This document shows positions 12,151 through 22,838 of a DNA stretch of 64,000 bases, one piece after another. Made by a program: the position numbers and the translations under genes. This DNA is from Dryomyza anilis. Lineage: Eukaryota > Arthropoda > Insecta > Diptera > Dryomyzidae. The stretch covers positions 3,190,501 to 3,254,500 of the forward strand of contig OX638130.1 in NCBI GenBank assembly GCA_951804985.1, read 5' to 3'. The notes beneath the pieces were generated by a model that ran no database searches, was not told the DNA's origin, and saw only the letters and a program-made list of their open reading frames with translations. The first letter of the stretch is position 1, and every line of letters starts with the position of its first letter.

Positions 12151-13497
12151 GTCGCAGGTGTTCGGAACCACAATATTTCCATTTGCAGTTCACGCATTAA
12201 CCACTGACCTATGGATGTTAAATTTTCATTTATAGTGCGCCTAATTTTTAACCGATTTCAATGATTGGTATCTTGTTTAACGGGGAATCGACAACAGTTT
12301 TAAGATGTACTATAAATTAAAATATGATGAATGAAAAACAATTACTAATTGAAAATATAAAAATACAATTTTCAAATGAGTTTTTTTTTTAAACGAAAAT
12401 TATTTAATATATTGAAAAATTATGCCATTCTTCCTTTTTTCAACAATACCTAACAAAATGTTGGAGCTTAAATTGATATAAAAATGTACCAACCCCAAAC
12501 GGTTTTTTGTAACTGTTTAAAATCGGATTTTGAGGTTGTTTCAAAATTTCAATAATGCAATTATTTTCATATTAATATGGTATTTAAGAAAACCTATATC
12601 TCGTTCAAAGTATATTCATTTTAATCTCATTATTTGCCCAAAAGCAATAAAGCGATTATTGCAAATTTTTAGTTTTTTGTGTTCACTACTTTTTACCATT
12701 GCCATATTTACTACTACTGCACTTATGCCATATTAGTTTTTATGTCAATAGAGCGGAACTTTTCTAATATTTGCCAGCATTTTGCAATTTTCAACTGCAA
12801 CACTAGCATCGCAGCACCGGCAGCAACATCATCAGCGGCAGCAGCAACTTTCGAATATAGTGTCGACAACATATGAGCAGTGGCAACAGCATTTCAACAA
12901 ATATTGACAGCTCACAAACAAACGTCAAATATGCCAAAATGCCAAAAATTGCGCCACTACAACAAGTAGCTGTAGATTACAAATAACAAAAAGGAAAATA
13001 ATAAAAAAAAGAAATGAAACAGATAAAAATGCAAATGTCTGCTGCATATATGCCGTTGGAAAATGGGTCGTAATTAGGCGGCAAGCCTAAAAGTATTTGC
13101 AACTTTTTGTTTGGAAAACCGTTTAATAAGCGTTGCATTTGCTGTTTGAGTTGTTCAGCAAAAGAACATAAAAAAATAGACAAAGATTTCAAATATTCCA
13201 ACTCGAGTGTCAATGAACAGTTTATAACTATTTTTGCGCAGTCTAAATGTATGCAGGCATTTAATAGAACAACGGTTTTTGGGGTGCTATATTCAAGCAT
13301 AGCAAAATGTTTACCGAGATTTTCGTTTTTAATCGAAACACAAAATTGTATTACGATTTTTAACGATTTCTTTAAAATATATTTTTTAATTATATATTTC
13401 TTTTTAATATCTACTAAGATCCACATCACTCAGACAGATGATATCAATTGTACTGTGAAATCTATTCCCTACGTTTTGTGTTTAATATCACCGTTTA
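12151..13497. other. Unique sequence with a CAG-rich patch, no gene seen
   Basis: A GCAGC/AGCAAC-rich patch at about 12810-12850 is typical of fly DNA. Overlapping open frames at 12977-13429 (minus) and 13107-13700 (plus) oppose each other; the plus one runs into the SINE. Neither shows a domain. Confidence 0.4.
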
Positions 13498-13808
13498 ATA
13501 GCCGCGGTAGCTCAGTGGTTAGTGCGTTGGACTGCGAGCCGAAAGGTCCCCGGTTCAAGCCTGGTCTGGGGCTAACAACACCTTTTTTAATAGAATCATT
13601 TTTCTATACCGCGCTACCTCTCGTCAGTAAATGGCAAACCTACGAGAGTAAAACCATTGCCTATGAGAAGCTCTCACCCGCCGTTCGGATTCGGCAATAA
13701 ACTGTAGGTCCCACCGCTTTGAGTACGAATATAACACGCACAGCTCAAAATGGTGAGAGAGCTCGGCCGAAGTTCTTTTAGGACTGTAGTGCCAAACAAT
13801 TATTAATA
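13498..13808 (+). mobile_element. tRNA-derived SINE, copy 2 (best promoter boxes)
   Basis: The head reads as a tRNA: A box TAGCTCAGTGG at 13508-13518 and B box GGTTCAAGCCT at 13552-13562, spaced as in tRNA genes. The anticodon-loop position reads CTGCGAG. After the head comes a tRNA-unrelated body and a tail ATTATTAATATTA. It cannot be a functional tRNA because the acceptor end does not pair and the sequence runs on for 230 bases. The flanks share a weak possible target duplication, TATCACC, at 13486-13492 and 13810-13816. Copies also occur at 3691-3991 (minus) and 22507-22825. Confidence 0.92.
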
Positions 13809-13904
13809 TTATCACCTAGAACAAACCCAAATCTTTAAAATGCAAGTCCAACGTGCATACCTCTGGTCTGCTGAGGCCACTACTGATTGCTATTAACCTA
13901 AATC
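13809..13904. other. Short unique spacer
   Basis: Nothing recognised between the SINE and the next R2 copies. Confidence 0.3.
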
Positions 13905-14440
13905 GGTCCTAAACAATGATCAAGACCAAATCATGATTGTCATGTAACTGGTCGGGGTATGACAATGTAAAAACAGTTCACATTCATGATGTACTACGGT
14001 AATGGTCGGTGATAAATGTTTTAGATTTCTACAACAATAGTCGAAGCAGTCCCCAGTTAAAACAGTACACAGAAACTGGTAATTCGACCTTTTTTAAGTC
14101 ATAGTTGGCATGGACCTTTTAAATTGGAAAAATGATCATGTCCAGATCACACCCAGAAAAAAATACTATATAAATAATAGTTTTTTTTACTATTATAAAT
14201 AGTCAATAGGATAAATTATTATTTTAATCGGAAAATACCATTAAATACTAGAAAATACCATGACATTGCCATTGAGTTTATATGAAAAGATTTATTTTTT
14301 GTATACTATTAAATCAATTGTCCCATTGACCAATTTTAATGGGATTTGAGTGAATTTTTTTCTGGGTGCTTGAATGTCATGTAACAGGTCAGGTTATTAT
14401 AACGCAAAAATGTAATATTCCGATCCCATTCATGATCATA
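13905..14440 (+). repeat. Dispersed repeat R2, further decayed copies
   Basis: TCATGTAACTGGTCGGGGTATGACAATG near 13939 and a related phrase near 14378 match the R2 family. Between them is AT-rich sequence with a possible short inverted pairing around 14150-14370. No gene. Confidence 0.5.
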
Positions 14441-15056
14441 ATACAAAAACTTAGGGTAGGTTAGTAATAAAATCCAAATTCAAATGTTAAAATTTTGGTG
14501 TTTTGACCGAAACATCTGTGGGCATAACCCGAAATTGGAATTAAACTTTATATCTCTTGGAAAATTTTACTGAATATCGCACTTTTTTGTGGGAATTTTC
14601 TTCAAAAATTTATAAAAGATAATTTTTTAGCATTTAAGATAAGCTTTCATATTTTGTATTCGATCGGTATATAACCAACTTATTTGAATTCGGGTTTAGA
14701 TAATTTTTATTGGTAGATAAATTTGAATTATGAACCAAATTTATTGAGTACTTTTTTTCAAATATCCAAAAAAGTAATCAAAGAAAATTATTTACCCTTT
14801 AAGAGAACCCTTAACTTTTGAATTCGATCAGTACACCTTATAGGAATTACCTGACTTGGCGATGGGATGAAGACTTAAGGAAATCAATGCATGAATAATG
14901 AACCATCACCCAATACTTATTCCGATTTGTTAGAAAAGGCCACGTTATTTAGATTTCGCCCCAGATTCAGACAGAATTCTTCTTATTATTTTCATCATTC
15001 TTATATCACAGGCGAATCGAAAGTGATATTACTCGCATTCTAAAATTTGGTACTTT
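14441..15056. other. AT-rich unique sequence, no gene seen
   Basis: No supported feature. Confidence 0.35.
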
Positions 15057-15300
15057 TGCCAGACAAAATTTTTGGCAGCGTCGAGGCAGTTCAGAAACAT
15101 TTTCTCTACATATTTCAAACAGACAAAGACGGAGTTTTTTCTGTTTTCTGCCCATTCCCAAAATATGGCGTGGATCTGCCATTAAAATAACATCAAATTT
15201 TACAACCAGCTAAACACTACCCAAGATATTCCATTTAGCTGTGCGTTTGCCAGAAATATGCCCGAATTATTCCTGAAAATGACAAAAATTTTGTCTCGGG
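15057..15300 (+). mobile_element. MITE-like element (CCAGACAAAATTTTTGGCA family), copy 1
   Basis: The left end CCAGACAAAATTTTTGGCA and the right end, whose reverse complement reads CGAGACAAAATTTTTGTCA, form TIRs of about 19 bp around a 245-bp body. The body (phrases CATATTTCAAACAGACAAAG, TTTCTGCCCATTC, GCCAGAAATATGCC) matches 44505-44754. There is no open frame long enough for a transposase, so it is non-autonomous. A clear target-site duplication was not found. A decayed relative lies at 23760-23925. Confidence 0.75.
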
Positions 15301-15612
15301 TTGGTAATGTGAATTTCGCAATTAAATTTGTAATTTTCGCATTAAAAAACATAATGAAACAACACGGCTGTCTTTGCGGTTGAATTAGATTATGTGATTT
15401 GCTTTCGTGTCATTTTGTTCTTCAAATAAAATTGATTTTCGTATAGCATTGACTTTCGAATCGCGATACAGAGTAAACTCCCAAGCATGGGCCCATCGTA
15501 TGAAGATTCTCTCCAATATATGTTCAGGACCGTATTATATATTCTTATGGATTCCTATATTCTTAGAATAACGACGCTTTGATTTTTATTGACATCCTTT
15601 TTAAAAGAAATA
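15301..15612. other. Unique sequence
   Basis: No gene or repeat recognised. Confidence 0.3.
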
Positions 15613-15660
15613 CCCAGTCTGCTTCGATATCTCGAAGCATTCTCGAATAACTTCTATATA
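15613..15660 (+). repeat. Isolated 5' end of CGATATCG-rich TIR family
   Basis: CCCAGTCTGC followed by TTCGATATCTCGAAG is a truncated or rearranged left end, immediately upstream of a second, fuller left end at 15661. Confidence 0.55.
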
Positions 15661-16866
15661 CCCAGTCTGCCATTCGTTTCGATATTGATACGAGAACGAT
15701 ACGATATGTCGAAGAATTCGTACGATATCGAATCAGATTTCGGTCTATTATCGCATGCCAAAACGTACTAAATTGCACGTATAGATCGTTGCGACTTATC
15801 GTAGTTTTTTTCGAAATGAGAATAAAAACAATTCTGAATCGATATCGCATTGAATTGTGCAATGATATCGAGATTTTCACATTGGCATTATAGACATAAA
15901 TAAGTTCGTCATCAATATTTGACATTTGCAATGGCAAAATAAAAAAAAAAAGCCTTTTTAAAAAAGTTTATCTAAGCACGTAAACAGTAAAATTGAGCTG
16001 TAAATGTAAATTTTATATGATCTATTTGAATATAAATGGTCACAATGAACCGATCTAGCCAATCGCACATACAGCGTAGGTATATAAGTAATCTAAGCTA
16101 TTAGTTTCATTCATCTAACTCTTTAATTTTTTAAGTAGTAGGGATTTCAACAGACATACAGACGGACATCGCTAAATCGACTCAGGAGATCATGCTGATC
16201 AAGAATATATATACTTTTCCATACTGGAGATGCTTCTTTCAGGGTGTTACAAACGGCGTACTAAACTGAATATACCCTTTCACTCTTAGTGTAGGGTATA
16301 CAAATTATGACAATATTTTCTACAGGCCATATCAGTTTTAAAAGTTCTTGGCAAGAGGATGTCCAATAATAATACCATTAAATAATAGATGTTTTTTTCA
16401 TGCCACAGAAGAAAATAAGTAAATTTTCATTCACTGCATTAAAAAAATTAAATCTAACGGTCGAATATCCTCTATACCTGTACGAAGGTGCACAGATTTT
16501 CTGCGCCAACATTATATTTGGTAAAATTTGGGTTGCATTTGTCTTTTTGGCATATAAAATGCACCCATAAATCCCATATTTCGTCGTTTTCATAACTGTT
16601 TGTACAAAGGAAAATAATACATTTTTCAACAGTCCATATTGAATACATTTGCTATATTCTGCATTTATTATATAATTTTTTGTTCTATATTGATTCGAAA
16701 AAATATTGCGATATCGATATGAAAAATGTATAATCGTATCATGTCATACAATTTTATTGTATGAGAAATTTTAAAAATTAGTTGCGATAAAGCAACGAGA
16801 TTGAACTTTTTTTATCGAAGGCAGTTCGAGAAAGCTGTCGAAGTAGTCCGAGACGTGGCAGACTGG
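15661..16866 (+). mobile_element. CGATATCG-rich TIR element A, with nested insertion
   Basis: The left end is CCCAGTCTGCCATTCGTTTC and the right end GGCAGACTGG, an inverted repeat. The right arm carries the conserved phrase GATAAAGCAACGAGATTGAA also seen near 20300 and 29573. Another short element occupies 15960-16300, so A was present before that insertion. No transposase frame was found. Related copies are at 17314, 19979 and 29276. Confidence 0.7.
15960..16300 (+). mobile_element. Truncated copy of the ATACCCTACAC-end element, nested in element A
   Basis: From AAAAAGTTTATCTAAGCACG to GTGTAGGGTATA this aligns with the right-hand part of the element at 45056-45700, including CAGACGGACATCGC, GATCAAGAATATATATAC and GGGTGTTACAAACGGCGTAC. 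The left part of the full copy is missing. A common 3' end with a variable 5' end is typical of target-primed retroelements, although the full copy also has inverted ends. The tract AGAATATATATACTTT resembles a 3'-end phrase I recall from fly non-LTR elements. Confidence 0.8.
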
Positions 16867-17313
16867 ATAAATGTTCGATCAATTCTAATTTTAAAAATAT
16901 CTCGTACATTCAAATTCTTTGACAATCGTTAATATTTTTCGAAGCAATCTTAAACTTTAGTCATTTTTTTTCGATATCGTTCCGATAAATTTCTTATATC
17001 GAGAAAACATGAATAGAACACAAAGATATCTATCTACCATGCAGTTACAATTTCATGCTCGATAACGCTACGCAAATGGGTCCGATATCGTGTGAATTCT
17101 CCATCTAATCGTATGGATCTCGATATCGAAACGAATGGTATCTGGGAGAAAACTCCGATAGAACACATCGATATCTACTCGCACTGACGAAAGGAATCGT
17201 AACTGGGTAGACATATTTATATTTCTTAGATCACAAATATGCATAAAATTGATATTAACGTTCCTGAGATATAAGTACAATTTTCTGATTAAAGAAAGTT
17301 GCGTCATTCTTTT
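16867..17313. repeat. Diverged CGATATCG-rich sequence
   Basis: Scattered end fragments of the same TIR family, for example GATATCGAAACGAATGGTATCTGGG at 17121-17145 (minus-strand left end) and AATCGTAACTGGG near 17197. Probably broken copies. No gene. Confidence 0.5.
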
Positions 17314-17878
17314 CAGTCTGTCATGTCTCGGAGACTTTCGATGCCTCGAAGTTTTCTCGAATAGATTCGATATACAAGTTCGATCTCGTTGCTTTATTGA
17401 TTTCAATTTTAAATTTTTTTTTGTAGCTATATGCAAATTTTATAAAAGATACAATATTTAAAAATGTATCACATCGATATCGCAATATTTTTCTATGCAA
17501 TCTCGAACTTTGGTTATTTTTCTTTTTGATATCAACTCGACAAATGTTTCATACCGAGAAAACTAGGTCCAATTTAATGAGAAATATCCGATATTGTGTG
17601 GGTTCTTTGACTTCTCGAACTGATCTCGAAACGAAAATCGAGTATCAAATATATTTTTTTTTAATTTCGTGTACAGCTTTTTCTAGAATAAAATTTCGAT
17701 TACTTCTCGATTCGGTATAACTCGGTTTGATAATTTCGAGCTCTGTTTTAGAACTTTCCACTGGCATCGAAATTGCAAAATTAAAACGGTATTAAGCTTT
17801 ATTGTTGTTTTGACATACAGGGGTCGTTCTATTAAATATATTTTCTCGAAACGATATCGTTACGAATGGCACACTGGG
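17314..17878 (-). mobile_element. CGATATCG-rich TIR element B
   Basis: On the minus strand it starts CCCAGTGTGCCATTCGTAAC and ends CATGACAGACTG, matching the TIRs of elements at 15661, 19979 and 29276. The right-arm phrase (AAAGCAACGAGATCGAACTT) is at about 17373-17395 in reverse complement. No coding capacity. Confidence 0.7.
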
Positions 17879-18384
17879 TTGTAGTTAAACTTTGAAATTC
17901 ACAAGTTTCCTCTATGTCTTATTTGATGAATTCCTAAACTTGTTTTAAAATCACAACAACATAAAAGCAAAATAAAAAAAAAAAAACAGAAGCACAAAAT
18001 AAAATCGCAAAAACACCATAACCACCATAACCAAAAATGCTGAAACAAAAGCAACACACAAACCCAAAAAAAAAAAAAAAAAGCAAAAATACAAAAATAA
18101 AAGCTAAAGACTCAAAACAAAAGCAAAAATACAAAATCAAAACAAAAATAAAAAGCAAAATCAAATCACACAAAAGCAAAAATCACAAAATCTAAATCCA
18201 AACCAAAACAAAAACAAAAAGAGAAAAAACACAAGAGCAAAAACTAAAGAAAAACACAAAATCAAAACGAAAAATATCAAAAATACAAAAAATTTAAAAC
18301 ATAAAAACAAAAGCAAAAAGTCTTTTTTTAAAACAATAGAAAAAGCAGAAGCAATTAAATAAAAAAAAATTCTAACTTCTCTAC
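17879..18384. repeat. A-rich low-complexity tract (AAAACAAAAGC motif)
   Basis: Dense irregular repeats of ACAAAA, AAAGCAAAA and AAATACAAAA on the plus strand. The minus-strand frame of Phe, Leu, Cys and Val residues is a composition artefact. Confidence 0.8.
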
Positions 18385-19978
18385 TTTTTTACTCATATCT
18401 CGCGAACCATGAGAAGTATTGTTCAAATCGCTATTTCTAATTGATGTCTGGACTTTTATGCCTAATTTAAATTTAATAAATATGAATGTGACTTTTAATT
18501 TAAATCATACCAAATGAAAGTATGCCGAAAAACAGTAATTTTTAATATCGTGAAATAGCTTTGAGGAGGAAATATTAGGAAAAATACAGAAAACACAATT
18601 GTTTGTAAAATATCAAAATCAGAAAGTATATAAAACTTAAATTTCTGTTAATAAATATCAGTAATTATTTAATAAGATATATCTCCTTTTTGCTCCTTTC
18701 TCACTCGGCAAAAAATGAATTTCTTATGAAGCTATTGAAAAGTTTCCACAACTTCACAAGTGCGATGGCAAGTGTTAAAAACACCATCGAACAGCAAAGA
18801 TTTTCACACCTTTCAAGAAATTTGTACACGCACTAGCACACGTTCGTACGAACACCTAAAAGTATGCAATGAAATTAAATCTTCGGCAAACCTATGCAAA
18901 CAAGGCCAATATACACAGATATTTCACAGACACACACACACACACAAAAAAACCCACAAAATAGCAAACAACGAGTTCAACTTAATTTTCGGTTCAATAT
19001 GAGCAGCAAACCACAAACTTCCTTATAAGCAAATGCGCCAAAAAGTATGCAACACACATGTATAATATATGAAATCTTGTGGTTTATTAGATTTTAATAA
19101 TTCACACACAAAATACTTATAAAAGGCGTTCGAAATGATGAAAAAGACGATGAAGACGAAGTAGAAGAAGCAGACGAACTTCTAAGAAACTGTGGGACCT
19201 TTTTTTTGTATCATGTGTGGCAAAGCCCTCTGGTGGCGTTTGTTTAAATAACAAAACGCACTAAAGGGAATTGATTTCCGACAACGTACCGCATAAATTT
19301 GAACAAAACGAAGCACGAGGTCACTTAGCTTCTTCGGAAGCACGCAAATAGTTCGGCAAGGACTTTGTCAAGGAGTTCAACGACAAAAATTCACAGGATA
19401 TTTTCATGGTTGTTTTTGTTATTTGCTTGGTTGTCTTTTTTTTTTTTTTAGTTACTACTTGTTTGTGCTTCGGTCAAAGTTCGAAGTTTATGCATTTTTG
19501 AGCGCCAGAGATTTCGCTTGTCTATGGCAGCAGTTGACAAAGTCGTGGTATTTTTTAAGGAATTTCTCATACATGAGAAGGACGTAACTTTGATTCTCCA
19601 TAGTGCACTCGATCAAGTGAAGTTATTTTTGTGGAATATTTATGTCTGCGGTAGGTATGAGGTGAGGACTGCTAAGAATTGCTTAAGGGATCAACAAGAA
19701 GGTGGACTTGTCTCTGTAGTTTGGGATATTTAAGGAAATTATAGTCTTAATGTTTTCTTGACGTTATATATTAATTTTGTATTCCAGTATACTTTAGAGT
19801 ATCCATATTTCTCAAACAAATGGCTGCGAGATAAGCATTGATCTAATTATTTTATCGGATTTATACCCATTGTTTCAATATAGTTATGAGTTCGGCCCTA
19901 AATGCAGCAGTATTTAACAGATATCGAGCACTTTCTCGTATCAATATCGAGCGGCAAATGCGACCAAAATGGTAGAAA
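18385..19978. other. Unique sequence with a short CA microsatellite
   Basis: A (CA)n run sits at 18931-18946. Open frames near 18760 and 19518 (71 residues) have no recognised domain and no flanking splice support. Nothing else was resolved. Confidence 0.4.
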
Positions 19979-20381
19979 CCCAGTATGCCATTCGTTTCGA
20001 AATCGTTACGAGATCAATGCGAAAAATAGGAGAAATCACGCGATATCGGACATTTTCTCGTACCGATATCGAGTGTCAAATTTAACCACCATGTAGGTCG
20101 AGGTAGATATCGATGCGTTTTGTCGGAGTTTTCTCGGTACGAGACATTTTTTGAAATCGGAACGACATCGATGAAAAAAGTGATCAATGTTCAATATTGC
20201 TTCGAAAAATATTACGATATTGATGCGACAAATGCTTATATATCGTATCTTGTCAATAAATTTGAATGTACGAGAAATTACAAAAATTATAAATGATAAA
20301 GCAACGAGATCGAACTTTTTTCTCGAAGTTATTCGATACAAATTCGAGGCATCGAAGGCCTCCAAGACATGGCAGACTGGG
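19979..20381 (+). mobile_element. CGATATCG-rich TIR element C (compact copy)
   Basis: It starts CCCAGTATGCCATTCGTTTC and ends CATGGCAGACTGGG, giving the clearest inverted ends of the family in about 403 bp. The interior is full of CGATATCG/CGAGATCG motifs and has the conserved GATAAAGCAACGAGATCGAA near the right end. It has no transposase, so it would depend on an autonomous partner. It is immediately followed by the dimeric satellite. Confidence 0.78.
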
Positions 20382-20479
20382 AAGATATATAGGAGTTTGA
20401 GAAATCTACCCGATATCGAACAGAAAAATAGTCAATGTTCGAGAATACAACGAAAAATTTTGCGAACTCTTTTAAATCT
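20382..20479. other. CGATATCG-rich junction between element C and the satellite
   Basis: Contains CCCGATATCGAACAG and ATGTTCGAGAATACAACG, phrases of the same TIR family, so the satellite probably grew at or inside a member of that family. Confidence 0.45.
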
Positions 20480-21620
20480 TCCTCGATAGAAGAAATCAAA
20501 GGTTGAAAAAAGTCTTATTTTAATCCTTCATATCTATAAAAAGAAGCATCCGGAGGGGTCAAAGTCTGCATAGTTTATGCTGAATATTAAGGCTGTCGTA
20601 TGGTACATAACTCTTTTAAATCTTCCTATTGTAACCGAAGAAATGAACGGTTGAAAAAAGTGTTTCTTAAATCCTTCAATCTCGGAAACGTAACGTCCTA
20701 GAGAGGTCAAAGTCTGCATATTTTTTTATATTTTCCGAACTTCAATATTTTCTTAAATCTTTCAAATATTTTAAACGGAGCCTGGGTCAAAGTAGTTTAT
20801 GCGAAATATTAGGGCTGTTGTTTGGAACATAAATCTTTAATTTTCCTACTGGAAACGATGAAATAATCGGTTGAAGAAAGTTTTTCTTAAATCATTCATA
20901 TCTCGTAAACGGTGCGTCCTAGAGAGGTCTGCACATTTTTCTTTAGATTTTCGGAATTTTGAAATTTTATTAAATCCTTCAAAGATGGGTTCAAGTCTGC
21001 ATAGTTTATGCTGAATATTAAGGCTGTCGTTTGGTACATATGTAACTCTTTTAAATCTTCCTATTGGAACCGAAAGAATGAACGGTTGAAAAAGTTTTTC
21101 TTAAAACCTTCAATCCCGGAAACGGAACGTCCTAGAGGGGTCAAAGTCTGCATATTTTTTTTATATTTTCCGAATTTAAAAATTTTCTTAAATCCTTCAA
21201 ATATTTTAAACGAAGCCTGGGTCAAAGTAGTTTATGCTGAATATTAGGGCTGTCGTTTGCTACATAACTCTTAAATTTTCCTACTGGAAACGATGAAATA
21301 ATCGGTTGAAAAAAAAAAGTTTTGCTTAAATCATTCATATCTCGTAAATCTTTAGATTTTCGGAATTTTGAAATATTATTAAATCCTTCAAATTTATTAA
21401 ACAGAGCGTCCTAGATGGGTTCAAGTCTGCATAGTTTTGCTGAATACTTATTAGGCTGTCGTTTGGTACATAACTCTTTTAAATCTTCCCACTGGAACGG
21501 AAGAAATCTACGGTTGAAAAAAGTTTTTCTTAAATCCTTCATATTTTTTAAACGGAGTGTAATAGAGGGGTATGCATATATTTTTTAGATTTTCGGAATT
21601 TCAAACATTTCTAAAAACCT
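20480..21620 (+). repeat. Dimeric satellite: about 215-bp monomers in a 430-bp higher-order repeat
   Basis: Landmark GTCTGCATAGTTTATGCTGA (type A) lies at 20564, 20995 and 21425, spaced 431 and 430. Landmark GTCAAAGTAGTTTATGC (type B) lies at 20786 and 21221, spaced 435. A and B alternate and share ATATTARGGCTGTCGTTTGG, CTTTTAAATCTTCC and GGTTGAAAAAAGT, so the 215-bp monomer doubled and the dimer was then amplified. No protein-coding frame persists through the units. Confidence 0.9.
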
Positions 21621-22493
21621 TCATATCAATATCGAAATGAATGTCAGACTGGAATGTTAAAACTTTATACTGACATCCATATCGCAAAATTAAAACAATA
21701 TCTTGCTATATTCTTCTTGTGATATACTGAGGTGGTTCTATTTAATGTTTATTATAAATTGCAGTGTTTTTAAATTTTTCATTTTTATAATTTTGACTTC
21801 ATAACTTTACTTTATATTTTATTTCGTGTGTAGTGTTGATTTGTAGTATTTTTAATTTAAATTTTCTTATATTTAAATCAGCCTTCAAAATCGTATGCCA
21901 CCTGTCTTATTTGACAGCTGTCAGTCAGCACAACAAACATGACGTTGTCTTGTATGTCATTTTTACTGTTTTATTTTATTTCTTTTATTTTGTTTTTCAT
22001 TTTTCATCAAGAAAGAAAGTTTATTTCTTACTTGCCCGCAAGTTTTGCACAAAACTGCAAATGATTTCTTCACACTTTTTGGAATTTTTGCATAATTTTA
22101 ATTTTATTTTGTTAAATCATTTTTGTTTTTCTTATATTTCTGAGAATATGTTGCACATGTATTAGGAGCAAGAAGTAAAGTTGCCACTTATTTTAAAATA
22201 TGTATATTATTATATTATATACACTAAAAATAAAAAGGTAAATTCACTTTATTTGTCAGTTTGAACATCTGAGACGGAATGCAGTAGGTACGTCAAAGTA
22301 TATATACTACTTCGTCTGTCTCTTCGTTTATCTGTTGAAATCACGAATAAAGAAAAGTAAGCAGAACTCAATAAATAAAAGTCATAATATAGATCACTTG
22401 GATATCTGAGCTGTCTGGTATTGAAAATGAGACTGATCCGTCTAATGTGACCTGTTTGAAATTAAACTTATAATTTCTGAAAATTTCTCTATG
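21621..22493. other. Relic of TIR family, then AT-rich unique sequence
   Basis: At 21626-21735 phrases such as CATATCAATATCGAAATGAA, GTCAGACTGG and ATCGCAAAATTAAAAC match 17750-17830, marking another TIR-family fragment on the far side of the satellite. The rest is AT-rich with no supported gene. Confidence 0.45.
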
Positions 22494-22506
22494 TAATACT
22501 AAATAT
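22494..22506. repeat. Target-site duplication, left copy
   Basis: TAATACTAAATAT is repeated exactly at 22826-22838, immediately outside the two ends of the SINE. Confidence 0.95.
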
Positions 22507-22825
22507 GTAGCGTCGGTAGCTCGTGTGGTTAGTGCGTTGGACTACGAGTGAAAAGTCGCTGGTGCGTTCGACTACGAGCCGAAAGGTCCGCGGTTCGATC
22601 CCCAGCAACTGCCAACATCTTTTTACCTCTCGGCAGTAAATGGCAAACCTACGAGAGTAAAACATTGTCTATGAAAAGCTCCGTTCGCTCCCGCCGTTCG
22701 GATTCAGCAATAAACTGTAGGTCCCACCAATTTGAGTACAAATATAACACGCACGGCTCAAATGGTGAGAGAGCTCGGCCGAAGTTCCACACAGTACTGT
22801 AGCGCCAAACTATTATTATTATTAT
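22507..22825 (+). mobile_element. tRNA-derived SINE, copy 3, with target-site duplication
   Basis: It starts GTAGCGTCGGTAGCTCGTGT and ends in (ATT)n. The B box is GGTTCGATCCC at 22593-22603, a near-consensus pol III box. The head is rearranged: the anticodon-arm phrase GCGTTGGACTACGAG appears at about 22535 and again, as GCGTTCGACTACGAG, at about 22564, so part of the tRNA head is duplicated. A perfect 13-bp duplication of the target flanks it, which shows retrotransposition and fixes both ends. Open frames on both strands are by-products. Confidence 0.95.
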
Positions 22826-22838
22826 TAATACTAAATAT
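22826..22838. repeat. Target-site duplication, right copy
   Basis: TAATACTAAATAT follows the (ATT)n tail and is identical to 22494-22506. Confidence 0.95.

Noticed and set aside
13498..13572. Functional tRNA gene
   Set aside because: The A and B boxes are good, but the acceptor stem does not pair, the anticodon stem has mismatches, and the sequence continues into a SINE body shared by two other copies.
13107..13700. 197-residue plus-strand protein
   Set aside because: It runs through unique AT-rich DNA into the SINE head and body; no domain, and an opposing 150-residue frame overlaps it.
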